20,000 bases of DNA from positions 516,032 to 536,031 of the forward strand of contig WELA01004268.1 in NCBI GenBank assembly GCA_009602735.1, given 5' to 3'. Source of the stretch: Mesotaenium endlicherianum. Its lineage: Eukaryota > Streptophyta > Zygnematophyceae > Zygnematales > Mesotaeniaceae. The translations under genes and the position numbers were made by a program. Below are positions 7,490-20,000 of this stretch, in pieces (the first letter of the stretch is position 1; each line of letters begins with the position of its first letter). Under the pieces are notes generated by a model. It made no database searches and was not told the origin of the DNA. It saw only the letters and a program-made list of their open reading frames with translations.

Positions 7490-10400
7490 TCAAGTGTAAA
7501 CAAGTAGAGCGAGAAGAATAAGAAACAGAACTACAAGCGCAACTATCATCATGAGCTGTCCCTTTATACCCGCCTTCTTCATCACTGCTGTCATTTTTTT
7601 CTGGACCCAAGGAAAAAACAAGGAGGGGTCAGGTTTCCTCCGTGAGCAATTGATAGAAGGGGTTGATCTCCATAACAATCCTCTAGCACAGAACCATACA
7701 TCAACACAAGATATGACTATGTTGCCGAACAAATACTGACCACGGCAGATAAGTACAAACAGGCATGCCTCAAACGACGCGGAATAGAAATAGATCCCTG
7801 ATTTACTGCAACGCACGCACGTCGTGGTTATTTGCCAAGGATCAAACCTGGACAAGTTCGAGCCGGCTGTTGGTGTTCTCAACGTCCGCTTGGAGCTCCG
7901 AAATAATCTTATCCTGCATAACGCAACAAACAACCCGTGGCAGATTATATATAGTCACAGTCAAGTCCACAAACTCCTGTGCCAACAGCCCGCAAGAATA
8001 GGCGATGGTACAATGTACCTCTTAGACAAGGCAGTGCACTCTTAGCAGACTCAGATACGCTAGCTGATTCTCCCAAGCAAGATTTTGCTTTTGCCTGCTA
8101 GTGTCACAATAGTAGCACACTGGTTTGATACCACGAGTGGGGCTGCAGTGACAGAGCAAGCTCCGCTTCTAGCCTACAAAGCGTGAGCAACTTTTGGAAA
8201 GCTGTCTAACACATCTGTTTCAAAGCAGCGACAACTCACTGCATTTAGCAACCTCAGCGCGGCCAGGTTTGTCGAGGAATGTGAAGCATGCTATCAAGCA
8301 ACATTTTCAGCAGCGTGCTTCTCAATGAGGAGTCCAGACAGAAAAACACCAGACTCACATAGGTTTGACGAGGTCATATGTGGACATGGCGTACCTGTGA
8401 TCCAAGCTCCTCGTGAATGGCAATGCCCATGCCCCCGATCTTGGCCAGGCTCTCACTCATCTCATCCAAATGCTCGTCCTGCGTCCTGTCTCCCCGCCCT
8501 GTCCCCAAGTGAGTGGCTCTGTGCTAATGCGCTGACGAGCCCTACGGAGTTCTGACGTGGTACGATTCCCACATGGCAACCAGATGAAAGTGAAAGTGAC
8601 GTGCCCACAAGGCCGTAATTGAAGTGAAGGAAATGCCAAGTGCCCATTGCTAGTTGACTTCTGAGCCTAGAGCTACATGAGCAAGTCTTAGTCCACACTC
8701 GAATACTAGATACGTTTCTTAACCTCCTCAAGCAATCCCCTCCCACCTTTGGTAGCATGCCCATAATGTATCACGTCAGATTGTCGTGCAAGCGGGCCCC
8801 ATGCAGTGAAAGTGAATGTTCCAAGATTTTTGTACTATTCCTCTTCTACATGTTTGACCAACTGCTGATCGTTAAAAAAGGAGGATATCGCTCGGTTTTA
8901 GCCCACGTCCTTCTTGAGGGATGATACAACATAGCACTAGCTGGTAGGTAGGACTGGCTTACTGCAACAAGAGACTGCTGACGTGCCCAACGACTAAATA
9001 GCATGGGCTTCCCCTACATGGCAGTTGTGTATACACAACACATATTGAGCATCGTGGTACTTGGACTGCCATCTTAGGCAATGGGTTGGTAGGGCTCCCA
9101 ATAATGTCCCTGAGCCCAGATATACGACAATGCACGAGAGAGAGAAACACCAGTAGCTTGCCCCACGAGATATGAACATGCACAAATGCGGACGTATCCA
9201 CACCTCCTTTCCTGAAAGCACCCAAAGTGTGAAGCATGACTGGCGCGCAGGGGTGCATACTCACCGCATTATGAGCGCCTGCCGGTCGTCTTCACCCGCA
9301 ATGAAGTCCTCATTGTCCCTCATGATGGCCTCGTTTGGACGAGGCCCTGGACGTGCGCCATCTGGAGCACGGAGAAGCTCCCGCCTTTGCGCTTCTCGTT
9401 GATGACCTGGCGCTCGCTCCGACAACACGGACTGCAGTTCCCTCTTCACGAGTCCAATCTGCACATGCGAAATCCCAACATTCACTTACAGTGGCTTATG
9501 ACTTGGGTACATACAACGAACGAAAGCAGAATATCAGGTTCATACTCCATCATTCCGCACACAAGCAAGAGTTGACAACTTTGACATTCAACGTCCTGAT
9601 TAAGCTCCTGGTGGGCCACTGAAACACCACGTCGAGGAGGCACTTTTCCACGAGCAATGAGGCGGCAGTACTAGAGGGCCAAACGCAAGCGTGCAAGCGG
9701 ATGTATCTAGACAAGCAGATTTTCCATAATAACCAGATAAGGAGCAGCAGAGCAGTCAGTAACCCGTGCAACTAGACTGCACGGGAGCTTTCCAAACTTC
9801 TAATAGTGTCACAAAGATCTCTAATATCTGCACGACAAGGAAGTTGCAGGAGTTTCACGCTTGCTGCTTCTAACCTCGGCAGCAACTTTGGTCTTAATAT
9901 TAGATACCACACGGTTCGCTCAGAGTCCAGTGATGAAAAGGAATGTGCTTCCAATACTCCGCTGGAAGGTAGTCTACACCCTAGTATTAGCTGGAATACC
10001 CAGTCAATGGTTTCTATTTCCTTTCTTAAAGAGGGTAGTGGCAACTTTCATTCTTACTAAACACACCCTTTAATTGCCAGCTCATTTGCGAATCAGCTGT
10101 TTAAATACCTCACTCTGTGTGACTCTTGCACCTTGCAGGCCCCTAAACTTTCTTCATAGTTATATCCAAGAGATAAGTGTAGCAAGTGTTTCAAGTTGGC
10201 ACTTGACCACATTGAGCTTGATTTGTTACGTCCAAGTCCCAGTTTGACTTGTGTACAGGAACAGAGGCAATGCGCATAAGTGCACTCTCACAGCGTTCAT
10301 CATGGACAGGACAATGCAGATGTTGCAATTGAGCATGCCTGAGTACGGGTGGAAATCGTCCATCGCCGCCGTCTTTCAATCTCAGCACTGTCCACACTGA

Positions 10401-11251
10401 AGCGCACTGGATCCTTTTCTGCGACTGATATTGCCCTGTCCAGTTCCTCGAGCTGCAGATAAGATACCGTACATGGCCAAGGGCAAGAATCAAAGCAAAG
10501 AACAATTTCAGCCAAAACTTTTGCCCCAGCTTCACCGGCACTGAGGACAGGCTAATTCACAACAGGAAGGTACATGATTGATATGCGCAGAAAAGCTCCG
10601 GGCGCCTTTTAGAGTACTCTGTGCTTCATATTTTCAAGCTTCACAAGCTTTTAAGGGCGGCCAATTCGCACACGTTGCAATATCACATCAGGCCACAGCA
10701 AATAAGTGTCTAAAATCATCCTCGTAGATTGGTGATATACGACCAAATACTGCAGACGAATGGCACTGCAAACATCATCTCTTATCTACAAGGTGCTCGG
10801 TGAACAAGACAGACCTACCTGCCATTCGATGCTATCGCAAGTCGTGGAGAGCTCTTTAAGTAATCGAGCACGCTCGCTGCTTCCAATCTGCAGCTGTTCT
10901 ATTTGAACTTGATTTGCTTGCGCTTTGTTCACCTACAAAAAAACGGGAAGCACGTGGTGATTAATAGTACGTACACAAAGTACATTACCCTATAGTAGAG
11001 ACAAAACTTTTACACCCAAGATCCATAGAATGTCTGCATACTTACAACATCATGGAGAATGTAACACACTCATTTTGCGATGGTGAAAATGATGCAGCAA
11101 TAATGTTCCAGCATTTCTTTCACGGTTCAGCAATGATATGTAGCTCAAATACGTGACAGAAAAACACTTCCTTCAGGTGATAGAGATATTAATGACGTAC
11201 CGAGTCCTGTATTTCCTCTTTAACAAGATAAAAGGGGTCTTTTGCAGACAT
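7490..11251 (-). CDS. SYP61: SYP61-like Qc-SNARE (plant syntaxin-6 family)
   Basis: Tail-anchored t-SNARE of the trans-Golgi network/early endosome that supplies the Qc helix for vesicle fusion. Exons on the minus strand: 11251-11201, 10932-10819, 10452-10347 (or to 10339), about 9918-9875, 9458-9265, 8485-8395, 7913-7848, 7600-7490. With GT-AG junctions the coding length is 777 nt, about 258 aa; the Arabidopsis protein is about 245. Exon 1 opens MSAKDPFYLVKEEIQDS, the family signature. Exons 2-3 form the N-terminal three-helix syntaxin-6 domain (SIEWQ, LEELDRAISVAEKDP, EIERRRRW). Exons 5-7 hold the SNARE motif, with DDRQALIMR, LDEMSESLAKIG, IHEELGSQ (zero-layer Gln is the last residue of exon 6) and DKIISELQADVENTNSRLE. 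Exon 8 is KKAGIKGQ, then about 20 hydrophobic residues and the stop. All junctions except exon 3/exon 4 fit well. Confidence 0.93.
8486..9264 (-). other. Longest intron of the SYP61-like gene
   Basis: 779-bp intron between the DRQALIMR exon and the LDEMSESLAKIG exon, with donor CG|GTGAGT and acceptor GAGACAG|GACG. The acceptor has a poor pyrimidine tract but is the one that restores the frame. Short frames inside it look like chance. Confidence 0.6.
9875..9918 (-). CDS. SYP61: Exon 4 of the SYP61-like gene (boundary uncertain)
   Basis: This short exon encodes SNIKTKVAAE and ends at a GAG|GTTAGA donor in phase 0, matching the next exon. Its upstream boundary is ambiguous. A canonical model joins ACC C|GTACTC (exon 3 ending 10347) to CTCTGAG|CGAAC (9918) and keeps the frame. 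A homology-based model would join RTQ (exon 3 ending 10339, followed by GC) directly to V at 9907, giving RTQVSNIK, which aligns without gaps to the plant family, but it lacks an AG acceptor. Confidence 0.55.
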
Positions 11252-12098
11252 AGGAAAGACAAGCGACGTAGACTCAATGATTAGAAAGTGAGACTTCTAG
11301 AAGGACTTGATTGGTGATGACGAGATACTTCACGGTCGAAGTAGAGAAGGCGGTGATGTGAGGAGTGCCAGATACACTTTTGGTATTAATCTCAAAATCG
11401 ATCAAAGTTACGAGGGGGAGTTGATAAGAGTGCGACTCGCACTCTCACTATATGCTATAATTAATAAAACGTTAGCGTGGTTACCAGTACAAGAAACTCT
11501 TAATATTCGAAGTCGTTGGTCGTAATGTAGGAAGGCCCAACTTATGACCGTACTCTTGTTCAGCTACTTACAGCACTACAGTTGGACCGTGACGACCTGG
11601 TATGACCGAGGTTTGCTACCGTGAGACCTAGTGGCTACAGCAACAGCGTCCGTCAGGCGTCGAGTTTGGGCCGAGTTGCAATGTTCGTTTTACGACGACT
11701 GCATTTATTTGTGACCTGAAAGTTGAGAGGGCACTGCGAACGGCTTCAGATTTAGAATTATAACTTTGTTGGAAAACACACATTGTTTTTGCATGAAATG
11801 GCGCAGAAGATGTGTGCTAGGTGACATGTTTCCAAGAACTTCACATTTGCACGCACTTCTAGACTTCTTATTTGGACCAAGTTCATGGTACCGCCTGCCA
11901 ATATTTTACAGTAGCATGCAATGCAGAACCCATGACAAGTTCATAATATATACATGGAGTATCAAAAATGCAATGCTTGCGGACACATTAATAGTAATGC
12001 CGTCACATTATTAGAAAATTATAAGTCATTTAGAAAACAATTACATAGTTTACAATAAGCTGGTTAATTCGTAGAAATGGAAGTCCAAACACCACCAG
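11252..12098. other. Intergenic: MNS 3' UTR and SYP61 promoter
   Basis: 847 bp between two same-strand genes. The high-coordinate part should be the 3' UTR of the mannosidase gene; a minus-strand AATAAA at 11709-11704 is a possible poly(A) signal. The low-coordinate part should be the SYP61 promoter; a minus-strand CCAAT lies at 11314-11310, about 60 bp before the ATG. No coding frame is supported. Confidence 0.45.
11427..11445. repeat. 19-nt perfect palindrome in the SYP61 upstream region
   Basis: AGAGTGCGA and TCGCACTCT are exact reverse complements separated by a single C. It sits about 175-195 bp upstream of the SYP61-like start codon. Such a compact palindrome could bind a dimeric transcription factor; which one is unknown. 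Confidence 0.5.
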
Positions 12099-19493
<7,395 letters not shown>

Positions 19494-20000
19494 TATATGT
19501 ACCAGGCTTCAATAACATCCAAAAGAATCCCAAATGAAAAGCTCGGAATTGCTCAAGCGGTACCAAGCATGAGAATAAGCTCCAAGATTAGCAGCTGATG
19601 AATGCTACTCCGGAATTTACAAGGAAACAGGCTCTTCCAATGGTGCAATGTGCCTTACAGATAAAAGCACACAGCTACCGGCAAACGGGTGTAGATGACG
19701 ATCTACTTCATTATTCATCATGCAATAAGGCCATGTTAATGTGCTCTGCACTTTAATACAGTAATAAGTGAGGCATCTAACACGAAGTCCCCCCCGAATG
19801 ACAGAAATCTCGTTCACTTGTGATAAACCATGGTGAAGCATGGAGTCCAGAAAGAAAGGGGCATGCACGCGATCGAGTCGAGTATAGAGCGTTGACCTGT
19901 AATAACTTGGAAAAATTGGTTCTACGGTTCACTCAATACATTGACGATTTTTTTGACAAACATTTTCAAGGTTCTTCAGAGATTGTATAAGATTTGACTA
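19494..20000. other. Upstream region of the MNS1-like gene
   Basis: 507 bp before the mannosidase start codon, expected to hold its 5' UTR and promoter. I see no second gene, no clear TATA box and no repeat that stands out. Confidence 0.4.

Noticed and set aside
10191..10541. 116-codon minus-strand frame overlapping SYP61 exon 3
   Set aside because: Wrong frame for the family; the reading with LEELDRAISVAEKDP is the real one.

Overview
The window is nuclear DNA from a plant-lineage (streptophyte) eukaryote. Two complete intron-rich genes lie on the minus strand, and both match plant families more closely than animal or fungal ones: a SYP61-type Qc-SNARE and a Golgi class I alpha-mannosidase of the MNS1/MNS2 type. 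Introns are mostly 250-780 bp with GT...AG ends, and base composition is balanced. I cannot say from sequence alone whether this is a charophyte alga, a bryophyte or another land plant. Every recognised gene is on the minus strand, so transcription runs from high to low coordinates.

Layout, low to high coordinate. (1) Positions 1-~5180 hold the 5' part of a Ty3/gypsy LTR retrotransposon: the start of integrase (cut by the window edge), protease-RT-RNase H, Gag, a tRNA-Met-like primer binding site and a probable 5' LTR of about 1.1 kb. Gag and Pol overlap in the -1 frame. The overlap carries a full programmed -1 frameshift signal: slippery heptamer T TTA AAA, an 8-nt spacer and a 9-bp perfect stem that contains the gag stop codon. 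A single in-frame TAA separates RNase H from integrase in this copy. The probable LTR has a cluster of four CACGTG boxes upstream of an AT-rich TATA-like stretch, and five related palindromes downstream of it. (2) Positions ~5257-6294 hold a decayed Gag-like ORF from a second, unrelated element, with in-frame stops, frameshifts, a zinc knuckle that has lost one cysteine and a Pro/Gln/Asn-rich tail. (3) Positions 6295-7489 hold no supported gene apart from the likely 3' UTR of SYP61. (4) Positions 7490-11251 are the SYP61-like gene, 8 exons and about 258 aa. One internal junction is ambiguous. (5) Positions 11252-12098 are an 847-bp intergenic stretch with a perfect 19-nt palindrome in the SYP61 promoter. 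(6) Positions 12099-19493 are the MNS1-like gene: 14 exons, every phase consistent, about 735 aa. All the expected GH47 acidic residues are present, and the protein carries an unusually long lysine-rich stem and an extra C-terminal tail. (7) Positions 19494-20000 are its upstream region.

Functionally, the two host genes are neighbours in the secretory pathway. The mannosidase trims high-mannose N-glycans in the early Golgi. The SYP61-like SNARE drives membrane fusion at the trans-Golgi network. They are separate head-to-tail genes, and nothing in the sequence shows co-regulation. The most distinctive sequence signal is the gag-pol frameshift cassette.
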